Of a DNA stretch of 36,579 bases, positions 1 through 8,219 are shown piece by piece. Each line of letters starts with the position of its first letter. Position 1 is the stretch's first letter. Source of the DNA: Flammeovirgaceae bacterium. Lineage in GTDB: Bacteria > Bacteroidota > Bacteroidia > Cytophagales > Cyclobacteriaceae. The stretch is taken from assembly GCA_021298355.1 (NCBI GenBank), contig JAJTEH010000021.1, positions 1 through 36,579 of the forward strand. Reading direction: 5' to 3'. Both the position numbers and the translations under genes were made by a program. The notes below the pieces were generated by a model. It had not been told where the DNA came from, ran no database searches, and saw nothing but the letters and a program-made list of their open reading frames with translations.

Positions 1-309
1 ATCATAGTCATAATATTTTTCGTACGAAGCAAGCGTATGAATATCTTCTATGCTTCCATCGATAGATAAATAATTGCCAGACTTTCTTCCTTTTAATTTA
101 AATGCATCGTCTTCTGTGTGGTTATTGATGTTTACATTCCCTTCTATTTTTACTTCAGTTTTATTCCAAGTTTTTAACATAACCAACTGCGGATAATCGA
201 AAGTGATTTCGATTTTGTTTACACCTTGTGCTTCGAAACTTCTGCTATAATTTTCTTGGGCAAAAGTTGAGCTTGCTGCTAATAAAAGCAGTGATAAAAT
301 GTTTTTCAT
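1..309 (-). CDS. secreted protein, C-terminus beyond window edge
   Basis: A minus-strand frame opens with ATG at 309 and stays open to base 1, giving the first 103 residues of a longer protein. The N-terminus is a clear signal peptide (MKNILSLLLLAASSTFAQ), so the product is exported. The mature part is rich in short alternating beta-like stretches (KIEITFDYP, EVKIEGNVNI). That style resembles the N-terminus of DUF4097 or 'GIN' beta-helical proteins, as in the next gene upstream. It lies 56 bases after that gene and may be its paralogue and operon partner. Family assignment is an inference because the C-terminal half is missing. Confidence 0.75.
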   Translation of the reverse strand, partial: MKNILSLLLLAASSTFAQENYSRSFEAQGVNKIEITFDYPQLVMLKTWNKTEVKIEGNVNINNHTEDDAFKLKGRKSGNYLSIDGSIEDIHTLASYEKYYDYD

Positions 310-365
310 AAGATTAGATTTAAAAAAAGTCTTTGCGATAGACATAGACTTTTTGATGGATGAAC

Positions 366-1124
366 TTATTTTTTGCGTAGGTAAACTTTACCGTAATCGG
401 AGCGAAGATCTAAAGCGAATCCACCACCATTTAATTTACCTTCTACTTTATCGCCCCACTGTTGCATGCCATCTTTTATTACAATCTCCCATGGAAACCC
501 AGATGCCATGAATAATTCTCCATAAGAAGTTAACATTTTTAAGTTGGCTTTAACCGTTTGTGGCAACGTGATATCGATGTGGCTGTAAACAGAAACCATC
601 GAGATGGGGCCTTTTACATTGTTGCCAAATACGGCATCGATAGAGCCATATAAAGTTTTAGCAGTTAAAGGGCCGGTGATGTTTTCTAAAACGATATTAT
701 TGTATTGGCATGAAATTTCAATTTCATTTTCCATGTTTCTGAAGATTGCATCACCCCCATATTTCGAATCGTGTTTAAAGGAAACAACAATTCCTTTCGG
801 AACTAATATTTTAAGATCAGGGTGGTTTAGTTTTTTTAACTGATACACCTCAATGATGTTATCTTTCACAGCTACATGAATACCTACACCAGTGTTATCC
901 TCTAAACCAGAACCGTTTACAGAACGCAAACCTGCTGCGCGTGAATCTGTTTCGCTTTTGCCACTTTTAGAAGTAAAAACAATTTCATTTCCAGCGTAAC
1001 CTTCTACGGTTACTTTGCCAACATACAGTTCTAATCTTCCTGAACTTTTGGCTACTTTATATTCTTGTGCCTGAAGTGTAGCTGCTACTAACACGAGGGC
1101 AATCATCATTAACTTTTTCATCAT
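366..1124 (-). CDS. DUF4097-like secreted beta-helix protein
   Basis: This 252-residue protein starts with a signal peptide (about residues 1-19, ending LQAQ) and is probably periplasmic or surface exposed. The rest is a series of short beta-strand-like segments (LELYVGKVTVEGY, IEISCQYNNIVLEN, GPISMVSVYSHIDITLP). This is typical of the DUF4097/DUF2807 head domain of putative adhesins of Bacteroidota. It lies 29 bases downstream of the anti-sigma-like gene, so it is plausibly co-transcribed with that sigma/anti-sigma pair and could be its target or signal input. The start is ATG ATG at 1124; the second Met would also serve. The family is recognised only by pattern, and the biological role is unknown. 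Confidence 0.7.
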   Translation of the reverse strand: MMKKLMMIALVLVAATLQAQEYKVAKSSGRLELYVGKVTVEGYAGNEIVFTSKSGKSETDSRAAGLRSVNGSGLEDNTGVGIHVAVKDNIIEVYQLKKLNHPDLKILVPKGIVVSFKHDSKYGGDAIFRNMENEIEISCQYNNIVLENITGPLTAKTLYGSIDAVFGNNVKGPISMVSVYSHIDITLPQTVKANLKMLTSYGELFMASGFPWEIVIKDGMQQWGDKVEGKLNGGGFALDLRSDYGKVYLRKK

Positions 1125-1153
1125 TGTTTACTTTTGTGTTTATCTATTTTCTT

Positions 1154-1921
1154 TCATGAAAGTCTTAGTAAGGCTGAGTGTGCCGCGTCTCGAACTGCTT
1201 TTTCTGTTCCTTCTTTTTGAATCAACTCTTCGAGGGTTGGCTTTATCGCTTGGTTGTTGTCTTGTGTAAGTAATTTGATTAACGCTACTTGTACAACAGG
1301 ATCTTGTTGTTTTTCCAAAGAGATTAGCAATTGTTCTTTAATTTCTTTTGTATTGTATCTGGCTAAAGCTTCTAAGGCAGCCAAGCGTACATTCGAGTTT
1401 GGATCTTCATTCAATAATCTGAACATACTTTTAATGATGTCTTGATCAAGCGATGAGAAATCCGCAGCCTGGCTAACGCCCACCATGCGTTGGCTGGCAC
1501 TCATCGGGTTTTTCATCATGCTTAGTAATAATGCTTTCGTTTCTTGCATTTCTTTTTGCAAGGCTGCATATTCTTTTCGCTCTTGCACTAACGTGTTTAC
1601 CCAAAAGCCTGCGGCAACAGATGTTGCAATCACTAAAAAAGCAGCAGCAACTTTATAAAACACTTTCATATTAAATGAATTTGTTGCTTGAGTTGGCTTT
1701 AACTCATTCGCTAACGAAAGTAAAAAGGTTTGCCGCAGGCTTTCGCTTGGTTGCAGCGTTGGTTCGTTCTCCAACTTTTTCAATAGCAATTCTGTTTGTT
1801 TAAAAATTACGCGGGCTTCTTCATCTTCCTGCACTAGTTTTTCTACCATTTGCTTTTCAGATTCATCGCATGCTTGCAACAAATACTTGTTAATCAGTAT
1901 TTCTTTTTCTTCCTTATTCAT
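1154..1921 (-). CDS. anti-sigma-like membrane protein with HEAT repeats
   Basis: I place the start at ATG 1921 (255 residues). It has AGAGG just upstream and an 8-base overlap (ATGAATAA) with the stop of the sigma gene; the open frame reaches further only through a TTG at 1936. Residues 1-80 are an acidic helical cytoplasmic region like those of anti-sigma factors. One membrane helix follows at about 87-110 and a coiled coil at about 112-136. Residues ~155-255 carry helical HEAT-type repeats (NSNVRLAALEALARYN, DPVVQVALIKLLTQD, EKAVRDAAHSALLRL), predicted to lie in the periplasm. Position after an ECF sigma gene plus this topology suggests it restrains that sigma factor. No zinc-binding HxxxCxxC motif is visible. 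Confidence 0.75.
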   Translation of the reverse strand: MNKEEKEILINKYLLQACDESEKQMVEKLVQEDEEARVIFKQTELLLKKLENEPTLQPSESLRQTFLLSLANELKPTQATNSFNMKVFYKVAAAFLVIATSVAAGFWVNTLVQERKEYAALQKEMQETKALLLSMMKNPMSASQRMVGVSQAADFSSLDQDIIKSMFRLLNEDPNSNVRLAALEALARYNTKEIKEQLLISLEKQQDPVVQVALIKLLTQDNNQAIKPTLEELIQKEGTEKAVRDAAHSALLRLS

Positions 1922-2471
1922 ACGCCTCTGTTTCAAAATAAATTTCTCTTAGTTTATGAATAGCTCTGTGTACTTTTATTTTAATGTTGGCCACAGTTGT
2001 TTCCATAATGTCGGCTACTTCTTCGTATTTCATTTGCTGAAAGCGCGTAAGCACCAACAATTCGCGCTGCTCTTCATTTAGTTTTTGTAAAGAAAGATGC
2101 AAGCGATTTTCCATTTCAACCTGCCGGGCATCATCGTGCTCGGGCAGTAATTCAGCCAAACTTTCGATTGGTGTTTGGCTGCGCATGGTTTTTTTCATGG
2201 ATTGATAATGATCTGCAAATACATTGCGTGCCATTTGGTAAATCCACGATTGAAACCGCGCTTGTTCTTTGTAAGTATGCTTATACTTCAGCATTCTTAA
2301 AAAAACATTTTGGGTTAAATCTTCTCCTACCTCTTTATTTAGGGCAAGGCGAGAGAGATAATTAAAAATGCGAACATGATACCGATCGAATAAGATAGCA
2401 GCCTTTTCGATGGCTCCGTTTTTTACGGCTACCATCAGTTCTTCATCTGTATGTTTCGAGAGTAGTTGCAT
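1914..2471 (-). CDS. ECF RNA polymerase sigma factor
   Basis: A 185-residue sigma-70 family protein of ECF size. Region 2 covers roughly residues 20-95, with the core-binding and -10 recognition segment (EDLTQNVFLRMLKYKHTYK, then FQSWIYQMARNVFADHY). Region 4 covers roughly 125-180, with a helix-turn-helix (MKYEEVADIMETTVANIKIKVHRAIHKL). There is no region 1.1 or 3. It directs RNA polymerase to a dedicated promoter set. The ATG at 2471 lies 56 bases after the dinB stop, and its 3' end overlaps the membrane anti-sigma-like gene by 8 bases. Which promoters it uses cannot be read from the window. Confidence 0.93.
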   Translation of the reverse strand: MQLLSKHTDEELMVAVKNGAIEKAAILFDRYHVRIFNYLSRLALNKEVGEDLTQNVFLRMLKYKHTYKEQARFQSWIYQMARNVFADHYQSMKKTMRSQTPIESLAELLPEHDDARQVEMENRLHLSLQKLNEEQRELLVLTRFQQMKYEEVADIMETTVANIKIKVHRAIHKLREIYFETEAYE

Positions 2472-2527
2472 GTTCTGGTGGTATTACCGACCGCTGGCCA
2501 AATGGTTACAAGCTTTTTAAAAAATAA

Positions 2528-3625
2528 TCAGAATAACTGTAACTGCTGTTGATTTTTTGGTGAAACAGGCTGAAAAACAGGTTCTGCGAAATTAGAAACG
2601 GATAATCCTAACAAGCGAATTTTATCGCCAGTCTCAAAAACCTGATCGATGGTATCTGAAGCAAACTGCGCGATGGTTGGTAAATCGTGAATGTTTTCGG
2701 TGAAAGATTTACTGCGTGTGATTTGTTTAAAATCGTGGTATTTAACTTTTAAGGTAAGTGTTCGTCCGCTGAGTTGATATTGATTGAGTCTTTTGACCAC
2801 CTGAGCTGCAATTCTATTTAATTCATGTTTCAAATCATCTAGTTGGGTAAGGTCGTGCAGAAAAGTATCTTCAGCTCCTACAGATTTTGTTTCGCGGTTG
2901 GGTTCTACCGGTCGGTTGTCTTCGCCTCTTACGATAGAAAAATAGAAACGCCCGGTTTTGCCGAAATGTTGAACTAATTCTGATTCTGATAATGCTTTTA
3001 AATCTTTGCCTGTAAATAAATTCATACTTTTCATTTTGGCTGCCGTTACTTTGCCTACGCCAAAAAATTTTTCTACCGGCAATTGTTCTATAAAAGAGGA
3101 AACGCGAGATGGACCGATAAAAGTTAAACCATTAGGTTTATGTAAATCGCTTGCAATTTTAGCAACAAACTTATTGATAGATACACCGGCAGATGCAGTT
3201 AAATGTAAATCATCATAAATCTGTTGTTTAATTCTTTTAGCAATTTCTATTGCTGAGCCTATGCCTAACTTATCGGATGTTACATCTAAGTATGCTTCAT
3301 CTAATGATAAAGGTTCTACCAAATCGGTGTATTGGTAAAATATCTCTCGAATTTGTTTGGATACTTGTTTGTATGCTTCAAAACGTGGATAAACAAAAAT
3401 AACATGCGGACAAAGTTGCTGTGCGCGTTTGGATGTCATGGCAGAGCGAACACCAAAGGCACGTGCTTCGTAACTGGCAGTAGCCACCACACCACCACGC
3501 CCGGTAGGCGGCCCGCCAACCACAATGGGTTTGCCCCGATATTGAATATTATCGCGTTGTTCAATGGATGCGTAGAAAGCATCCATATCTATGTGAATGA
3601 TTTTACGGATAGGATGTGAGTTCAA
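2528..3625 (-). CDS. dinB: DNA polymerase IV (Y-family translesion polymerase)
   Basis: A 365-residue Y-family polymerase that copies damaged templates. The palm motifs are present: HIDMDAFYASIE near residue 11 and SLDEAYLDV near 105, supplying the metal-binding Asp and Glu residues. The helix-hairpin-helix region is at about 175-215, and the little-finger domain follows. The C-terminus ends QLQLF, a canonical beta-clamp binding motif, so the protein is complete. The start is a TTG at 3625; no ATG fits upstream of the essential HIDMD motif. This TTG overlaps the stop of a 12-codon upstream frame, and an exact -7 type promoter element lies further upstream. The sigma gene follows 56 bases downstream. 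Confidence 0.95.
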   Translation of the reverse strand: MNSHPIRKIIHIDMDAFYASIEQRDNIQYRGKPIVVGGPPTGRGGVVATASYEARAFGVRSAMTSKRAQQLCPHVIFVYPRFEAYKQVSKQIREIFYQYTDLVEPLSLDEAYLDVTSDKLGIGSAIEIAKRIKQQIYDDLHLTASAGVSINKFVAKIASDLHKPNGLTFIGPSRVSSFIEQLPVEKFFGVGKVTAAKMKSMNLFTGKDLKALSESELVQHFGKTGRFYFSIVRGEDNRPVEPNRETKSVGAEDTFLHDLTQLDDLKHELNRIAAQVVKRLNQYQLSGRTLTLKVKYHDFKQITRSKSFTENIHDLPTIAQFASDTIDQVFETGDKIRLLGLSVSNFAEPVFQPVSPKNQQQLQLF

Positions 3626-3680
3626 CTCACGAATATAAAAACCCTCAGTGACAAAGGCATGTCAGCTACCAATACTCTTG

Positions 3681-3688
3681 CAAAAATA
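3681..3688 (-). promoter_or_regulatory. Bacteroidota -7 promoter element upstream of dinB
   Basis: The minus strand reads TATTTTTG, an exact match to the Bacteroidota -7 consensus TAnnTTTG. It lies 20 bases before an ATG (3660) that opens a 12-codon frame leading into the dinB TTG start. No clear TTG element is seen at -33, so this rests on the -7 element and its position only. Confidence 0.4.
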
Positions 3689-3775
3689 GCTGTTGATTTT
3701 TTCATTAATTCGCTACTTTATGGTAAGCAAATAGTATTATACTAATTATGTACCTTGAGCAAAAAAAGTAGACCT

Positions 3776-4177
3776 ATGGAACACTATCAACTCAACAACC
3801 ACAAACGAACGCTTGGCATTTTATATATTGTGTCTGGTACATTAACCATATTGGGTGCGCTGGCAATTAACATTTTACTTTCGTTTATTTTATCGTTTGC
3901 TTTCTCAGAAGTTGATCCTGAAGAACAACGTGTGCTTGAATTTGTACAAACCATTCTTTCTTTTTTACCAGCCTTTCTGATTCTCTTTTTCGCTTTGCCA
4001 ACTTTAATAGCTGCATTTGGTTTATTAACGAAAAAAAGTTGGGGCGTAACTTTTGCGTTAATTGTTGGTTGTATCAAACTGTTTTCGTTTCCTATTGGTA
4101 CGGCACTAGGTATTTATTCCATCTGGATTTACTCTGAAGATGTTCGGCTAAGTAAACAATTACCTACAAATGGTTGA
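3776..4177 (+). CDS. four-helix integral membrane protein
   Basis: Using the ATG at 3776, the product has 133 residues; an upstream TTG at 3755 is less likely. It is almost entirely hydrophobic, with about four membrane helices: a first near the N-terminus (LGILYIVSGTLTILGALA), one around ILLSFILSFAF, a third at FLPAFLILFFALPTLIAAFGLL and a fourth at WGVTFALIVGCIKLFSFPIG. An acidic loop (SEVDPEEQ) separates the middle helices. I do not recognise a named family; small DUF-type membrane proteins of Bacteroidota look similar. Its stop overlaps the start of the SDR gene by 8 bases, so the two are probably translated from one message. Confidence 0.75.
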   Translation: MEHYQLNNHKRTLGILYIVSGTLTILGALAINILLSFILSFAFSEVDPEEQRVLEFVQTILSFLPAFLILFFALPTLIAAFGLLTKKSWGVTFALIVGCIKLFSFPIGTALGIYSIWIYSEDVRLSKQLPTNG

Positions 4178-4973
4178 TGTGTCTGAAAAAGTAGTTTGGA
4201 TAACCGGTGCCTCCTCCGGTATTGGCGAAGCGTTAGCTTATGCGCTGGCCGAAAAAAAATGCAGACTAATACTTTCTGCCAGACGCGAAGCAGAATTAAA
4301 CCGTGTTAAAGCTAGTTGTCGATTTCCGGATCTTGTACGCGTTTTACCACTCGATCTGGCCAACCAACAAGAAGTAGAGCACGCTGCAAGTAAAGCAATA
4401 CCCTTATTTGGCCATGTTGATGTGTTAGTAAACAATGGAGGAATTTCGCAACGCGGTTTGGTAAAAGAAAGTGTGTCGGAAGTTTACAGACATTTAATGG
4501 AGGTAGATTATTTCGGAACTATTTTTCTTACTAAAAGTTTGATTCCGCATTTTTTAGAACGACAACAAGGACACTTTGTAACCGTTACCAGCATTACTGG
4601 TATTGCCAGCACGCCTTACCGCAGTGGTTATGCTGCTGCTAAACATGCACTACATGGTTTTTTTAATGCCCTTCGGGCAGAATTATGGAAAGATTGTAAG
4701 CATATAAAAGTAACGTTAGTTTGCCCCGGCTGGACAAACACCAACCTTAGCCTTACTGCCTTAACTGCCGATGGTTCGGCACAAAATAAAAAAGACGAAA
4801 CTCATGCAAAAGGCTTGCCTGCAGCGCGCGTGGCTGCCGTACTTGTTAAAGCCATAGAAAAACAAAAGCGAGAAGTGTATGTAGGTGGTTTTAAAGAAGT
4901 AGCTGCCGCTTATCTGCAACGTTATTTGCCAGGTTTATTTGCACGCATTGTGCGGGTAGCCAAAGTAAAATAG
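4170..4973 (+). CDS. short-chain dehydrogenase/reductase (SDR)
   Basis: A 267-residue classical SDR that should oxidise or reduce an alcohol/carbonyl pair with NAD(P)(H). The Rossmann nucleotide-binding motif TGASSGIG is at 12-19. The structural motif reads NNGG at 88-91 rather than the usual NNAG. The catalytic residues are probably Ser141, Tyr154 and Lys158 (YAAAK). The basic residues after the second strand (SARRE) suggest NADPH preference. It resembles the DHRS7/YqjQ-like group, but the substrate cannot be told. It starts inside the end of the membrane protein gene and ends two bases before the convergent rsmG stop, leaving no room for a terminator hairpin. Confidence 0.92.
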   Translation: MVDVSEKVVWITGASSGIGEALAYALAEKKCRLILSARREAELNRVKASCRFPDLVRVLPLDLANQQEVEHAASKAIPLFGHVDVLVNNGGISQRGLVKESVSEVYRHLMEVDYFGTIFLTKSLIPHFLERQQGHFVTVTSITGIASTPYRSGYAAAKHALHGFFNALRAELWKDCKHIKVTLVCPGWTNTNLSLTALTADGSAQNKKDETHAKGLPAARVAAVLVKAIEKQKREVYVGGFKEVAAAYLQRYLPGLFARIVRVAKVK

Positions 4974-4975
4974 CA

Positions 4976-5602
4976 TTAAGGCAAAGGAACGTACACTACT
5001 TTCTTTGTTTCGAAAAAAGATTCCTGAAAGTAATCCGACAGGTTATACACTTGTAATGGCCGTTTTAATTCGTTCAACTCTTCGTCTAAATCTCCTCCTT
5101 TTAAATATAATATTCCGTTTTCGCGTTGGTGCCGGTTTTGCTTTTTGGTTTTGCGGTGTATCCAGCCGTAAAATTCTTTTAACCGGGTTACGGCTCGGCT
5201 CACAATAAAATCGTATTCGCCTTTAATTTGCTCGGCTCTTATGTGCTCTGCCTTTACATTTCGTAAACCAAGCCCTTTGCTTACTTCTGTAACTACTGTA
5301 ATTTTCTTACCGATACTATCTACCAAATGAAATTGTACTTCCGGAAATAAAATTGCTAACGGTATACCCGGAAAACCCCCACCTGTGCCCACATCTAAAA
5401 TACTACTGCCCGGTAAAAATGTTTGCACTTTAGCTATGCCTAACGAGTGCAGCACGTGGTTTACATATAAGTTGTCTATATCTTTTCTGGAAATAACATT
5501 GATCTTCGCGTTCCACTCTACATACAGCGCATACAATTTTTCGAATTGCTTTTTTTGATTGGCCGTTAAATCGGGAAAATAGTGGGAGATGATGGACGAC
5601 AT
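4976..5602 (-). CDS. rsmG: 16S rRNA (guanine527-N7)-methyltransferase RsmG
   Basis: A 208-residue SAM-dependent methyltransferase of the RsmG (GidB) family, which makes m7G527 in 16S rRNA. The SAM-binding motif is ILDVGTGGGFPGIPLAI at about 68-84. The family signatures NAKINVISRKD (31-41) and the following HVLHSLGIAK segment are present, and SRAVTRLKEFYGW matches the conserved SRA.A.L segment. Length is normal for the family. The ATG at 5602 is the natural start. It follows the second ECF sigma gene after 88 bases and converges with the SDR gene. Confidence 0.95.
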   Translation of the reverse strand: MSSIISHYFPDLTANQKKQFEKLYALYVEWNAKINVISRKDIDNLYVNHVLHSLGIAKVQTFLPGSSILDVGTGGGFPGIPLAILFPEVQFHLVDSIGKKITVVTEVSKGLGLRNVKAEHIRAEQIKGEYDFIVSRAVTRLKEFYGWIHRKTKKQNRHQRENGILYLKGGDLDEELNELKRPLQVYNLSDYFQESFFETKKVVYVPLP

Positions 5603-5690
5603 ACTAGTAAAAAATTATAGCCAAACTCGCTTAACAGAATGAAAAAGGTTAAAGCTTATGTACTAAAACTAGAACCGTTGTTTTTAAAAA

Positions 5691-6302
5691 CTAAATATGA
5701 TCGCGTTTGTTGCGCACCATTTCGTACATAAGTTCGCGTGCACGATGCAATTGTGCCTTAACCGTTCCTAACGGTGCCTGTATACGTTCTGCTATTTCTT
5801 CGTACGATAATTCTTCGTAATACCGTAAGCGCACCAGTTGCTGGTATTTGGCCGGAAGTTTGTCTACAAAAATCAACAACAATTCAGCTTTCTGTGCTTT
5901 TATAGTTTCTTCCTGCGGATTATTGTTTTCATCTTCTACATCGATGGATATAGAATTGCCTTCGTCATCGGTAAAGGAGTTGTCGATGCTGAGGGTATTT
6001 AATTTTTTCTTTCGGATCTGGTCTATCGTATTATTGGTGGCGATGCGGAATAACCACGTACTAAACGTGTAATCTTTTTTAAACCGATGCAAACTACGAA
6101 ATGCTTTTGCGAAAGATTCGATGGTTAAGTCTTCGGCATCGTCTATATTCCGAACCATTTTTAAAATCATGTGATACACCGGGCGTTTGTACCGTTGTAA
6201 AAGCTTGGCATAGGCCGCTTCGTCTCCGGCCACAGCCCTATCGATCAACTGAAAATCTTCCAGTGCTTTCGATGAAAACCGCGACTCGTCTAATTCTTCC
6301 AT
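5691..6302 (-). CDS. ECF RNA polymerase sigma factor
   Basis: A 203-residue sigma-70 family protein. Region 2 spans about residues 20-95 (YKRPVYHMILKMVRNIDDAEDLTIESFAKAF split by helices, then FSTWLFRIATNNTIDQIRK). An acidic linker (DDEGNSISIDVEDENN) leads to region 4 at about 145-195, with LSYEEIAERIQAPLGTVKAQLHRAR as the helix-turn-helix. This is the common RpoE-like housekeeping ECF type of Bacteroidota, often found without a neighbouring anti-sigma gene, and none is seen here. The start ATG at 6302 overlaps the end of the glycosyltransferase gene by 13 bases, implying co-transcription. Confidence 0.93.
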   Translation of the reverse strand: MEELDESRFSSKALEDFQLIDRAVAGDEAAYAKLLQRYKRPVYHMILKMVRNIDDAEDLTIESFAKAFRSLHRFKKDYTFSTWLFRIATNNTIDQIRKKKLNTLSIDNSFTDDEGNSISIDVEDENNNPQEETIKAQKAELLLIFVDKLPAKYQQLVRLRYYEELSYEEIAERIQAPLGTVKAQLHRARELMYEMVRNKRDHI

Positions 6303-7387
6303 TTTATTTTTTTAGTTACTAACGCTGCTGCGCCCGTTGTAAGATAGTAAATGGGGTATAAAAAATCTAACATGGGTACAGCCCAAATCTCAAATCGTTG
6401 CCCCCAACGTTTTGTGGCCAGGTGTACCGAAATAAGTGCTGTTGCCCACGCCAACAAAACTGCTAATGCAGGCCATACAAACCAGGTTGCAAAAAAACAT
6501 GCGATTATAGCCGGATAAAAGAGCAGCCACGAGGCAATGTCTATACCTAAAACAAACCTATGGGCTTTTTTATATTTCTTACCGGCAGCCAGGTGGCGTA
6601 TTTTCTGATGCAGAAAACTACGGGTTGATGTAGCCGGCACAGAGTACACTAAACTTTCGGGGTGCATACACACACGTGTATTTTGTGCTGTTGCATTGGT
6701 GTTAACAAACAGATCATCATCTCCGCCAATAACCCCCAGTATATGTGTAAAGCCTTTGGTTTCCATAAACAAAGATTTACGGTAAGCAAGATTTCGGCCA
6801 ACTCCCATATAGGGCATACCATTACTTGCGAAGCCTGTATATCTTAACGCTGTAATTAAGGCTTCGTAACGGATAAATAAGTTTAGAAAACCTCCCGTTT
6901 TCTGGTAAGGCGAAATACCCACCACTATGCTTGTATCGGCATTCATTTCTTTTGCCATACTTGCCAGCCAATTTTTACTTGTAGGGCGGCAGTCGGCATC
7001 AGTAAACACAAGCCATTCGTTAGCAGCTGCGCGAATGCCCAGGGTTAATCCATACTTCTTACCATTAATGTGTGCAGGTGTGTGGTTAATTTGTACCACT
7101 TTTACCTGCGGATGCAACTCGGCTTGCTTCAGTAACCAATCGTACGTTTCATCGTTGCTGCGGTCGTTTACCAATACAATTTCGAAGTTTGGATAATCCT
7201 GCTCTAGTAGTAAAGGCAAAAGCTGCGTAAGGTTATGGTATTCATCGTGCGCACACACGATTATCGATAACGGAGGTTGAGTTGTTTCCGCCTTTTTTGC
7301 TTTACGCAAAAATGCTGCACTAAAGTAAACGTGAAAAAATAGCCGGATGGTTAAAACAAAAAGTAAGGGTATGGCGATGTAGAGCAA
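6290..7387 (-). CDS. family 2 glycosyltransferase, membrane-anchored
   Basis: A 365-residue inverting GT2 enzyme expected to transfer a sugar from a nucleotide-sugar at the inner membrane. A membrane helix fills residues ~1-25. The GT-A domain follows, with SIIVCAHDEYHNL at 41-53, VNDRSNDET near 73-81, the DAD metal-binding motif at 130-132 (FTDADCRP) and GGDDD further on. A QKIRH segment resembles a variant of the processive QxxRW motif. Two or three hydrophobic helices close the C-terminus. The only usable start is a TTG at 7387, because the frame is closed upstream and contains no ATG near the N-terminus. The donor and acceptor are unknown. It overlaps the sigma gene downstream. Confidence 0.88.
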   Translation of the reverse strand: MLYIAIPLLFVLTIRLFFHVYFSAAFLRKAKKAETTQPPLSIIVCAHDEYHNLTQLLPLLLEQDYPNFEIVLVNDRSNDETYDWLLKQAELHPQVKVVQINHTPAHINGKKYGLTLGIRAAANEWLVFTDADCRPTSKNWLASMAKEMNADTSIVVGISPYQKTGGFLNLFIRYEALITALRYTGFASNGMPYMGVGRNLAYRKSLFMETKGFTHILGVIGGDDDLFVNTNATAQNTRVCMHPESLVYSVPATSTRSFLHQKIRHLAAGKKYKKAHRFVLGIDIASWLLFYPAIIACFFATWFVWPALAVLLAWATALISVHLATKRWGQRFEIWAVPMLDFLYPIYYLTTGAAALVTKKIKWKN

Positions 7388-7476
7388 AACGCAAAATTTT
7401 GCCGAAAGATAAGGACACCAATCTTTACTTTTTTAAGACCCGGATAATTTTCGAAAAACAATTGCAAACGAGTAGG

Positions 7477-8151
7477 TTAGTTTAAATGAAACTTAAGATT
7501 AAGTTCTCCTTCCTGCATGTTTTGCACCGGATTTCTCCTTAGCGAGATAATTCTTTCGCGCTCTGCCTTTGGCGTAGTATGAAGTGTTTGTGTGTTTAAT
7601 TCTACTACGGTAGAGCGGTACCGATTATCAGGATATAAGAAGGAACCATTCTCGCCCAACACATCAACAGCTATAAAGCCATACTTAGACATAATGGGTT
7701 TTGTATGCTGATGTGGGAAACCAAAAATGTAGTTTATTCCTAATTCTGTAGAAATACTTACACCCGCTCTTAGCAAAATACCTGGTAAACCTTTACCTGC
7801 GTATCCTTCTTTTACCCACCAGCCACAGCCTTCTGCCAAGCCAAGGGGTTTAAGGGTGTTTACTAAATCGCAAAATTCTGCTGATATAGGTGTGAGTGCT
7901 TCTGCCATAGGTATTGGCTTTGAGTCGCTTTCTCTGTCTAACCTCATACCGGCAACCATTTGTTGGGTTTCTGTATCGATGGCAATAAACATATACGTAT
8001 TCGGATCACTCTGCCAGGCTTGCTTGGCCGAAGTAATACCGTTTACACCAAATAGGCGCAAAACTTCTTGCTGTTCGCGCGCAAATTGCATGGCCACTTC
8101 AGGATGATCTACCGAACGCAGCATGCGGATTTCAAATTCATTTCTATTCAT
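7477..8151 (-). CDS. GNAT-like N-acyltransferase
   Basis: I choose the ATG at 8151 (224 residues) over a GTG at 8169. An exact -7 element ends at 8171, so a transcript would begin downstream of the GTG. The protein reads like an acyl-CoA or acyl-ACP N-acyltransferase of the GNAT/autoinducer-synthase fold: a beta strand with MFIAIDTETQQMVAGMRL, an acidic helix, WWVKEGYAGKGLPGILLRAG as the likely cofactor-binding turn, then INYIFGFPHQHTKPIMSKYGF, a typical late GNAT strand and helix. FeeM-like N-acyl amino acid synthases are a possible relative. Substrate is unknown. The flavin oxidase gene ends upstream of the promoter element, so the two need not share a transcript. Confidence 0.65.
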   Translation of the reverse strand: MNRNEFEIRMLRSVDHPEVAMQFAREQQEVLRLFGVNGITSAKQAWQSDPNTYMFIAIDTETQQMVAGMRLDRESDSKPIPMAEALTPISAEFCDLVNTLKPLGLAEGCGWWVKEGYAGKGLPGILLRAGVSISTELGINYIFGFPHQHTKPIMSKYGFIAVDVLGENGSFLYPDNRYRSTVVELNTQTLHTTPKAERERIISLRRNPVQNMQEGELNLKFHLN

Positions 8152-8170
8152 AGTTTTGGTTTTAATCACA

Positions 8171-8178
8171 CAAAGCTA
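8171..8178 (-). promoter_or_regulatory. Bacteroidota -7 promoter element for the GNAT-like gene
   Basis: The minus strand reads TAGCTTTG, an exact TAnnTTTG match, 19 bases before the ATG at 8151. It argues against the GTG at 8169 as translation start. No convincing -33 TTG is seen at the usual spacing. Confidence 0.4.
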
Positions 8179-8219
8179 TGAAAATCAACAAATAAGGAGC
8201 TTACTGCTAAAGTATCAAT

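Noticed and set aside
5605-5625. A TATAAT-like hexamer before rsmG on the minus strand
   Set aside because: It resembles the E. coli -10 box, which the main sigma factor of Bacteroidota does not use, and no TAnnTTTG accompanies it.
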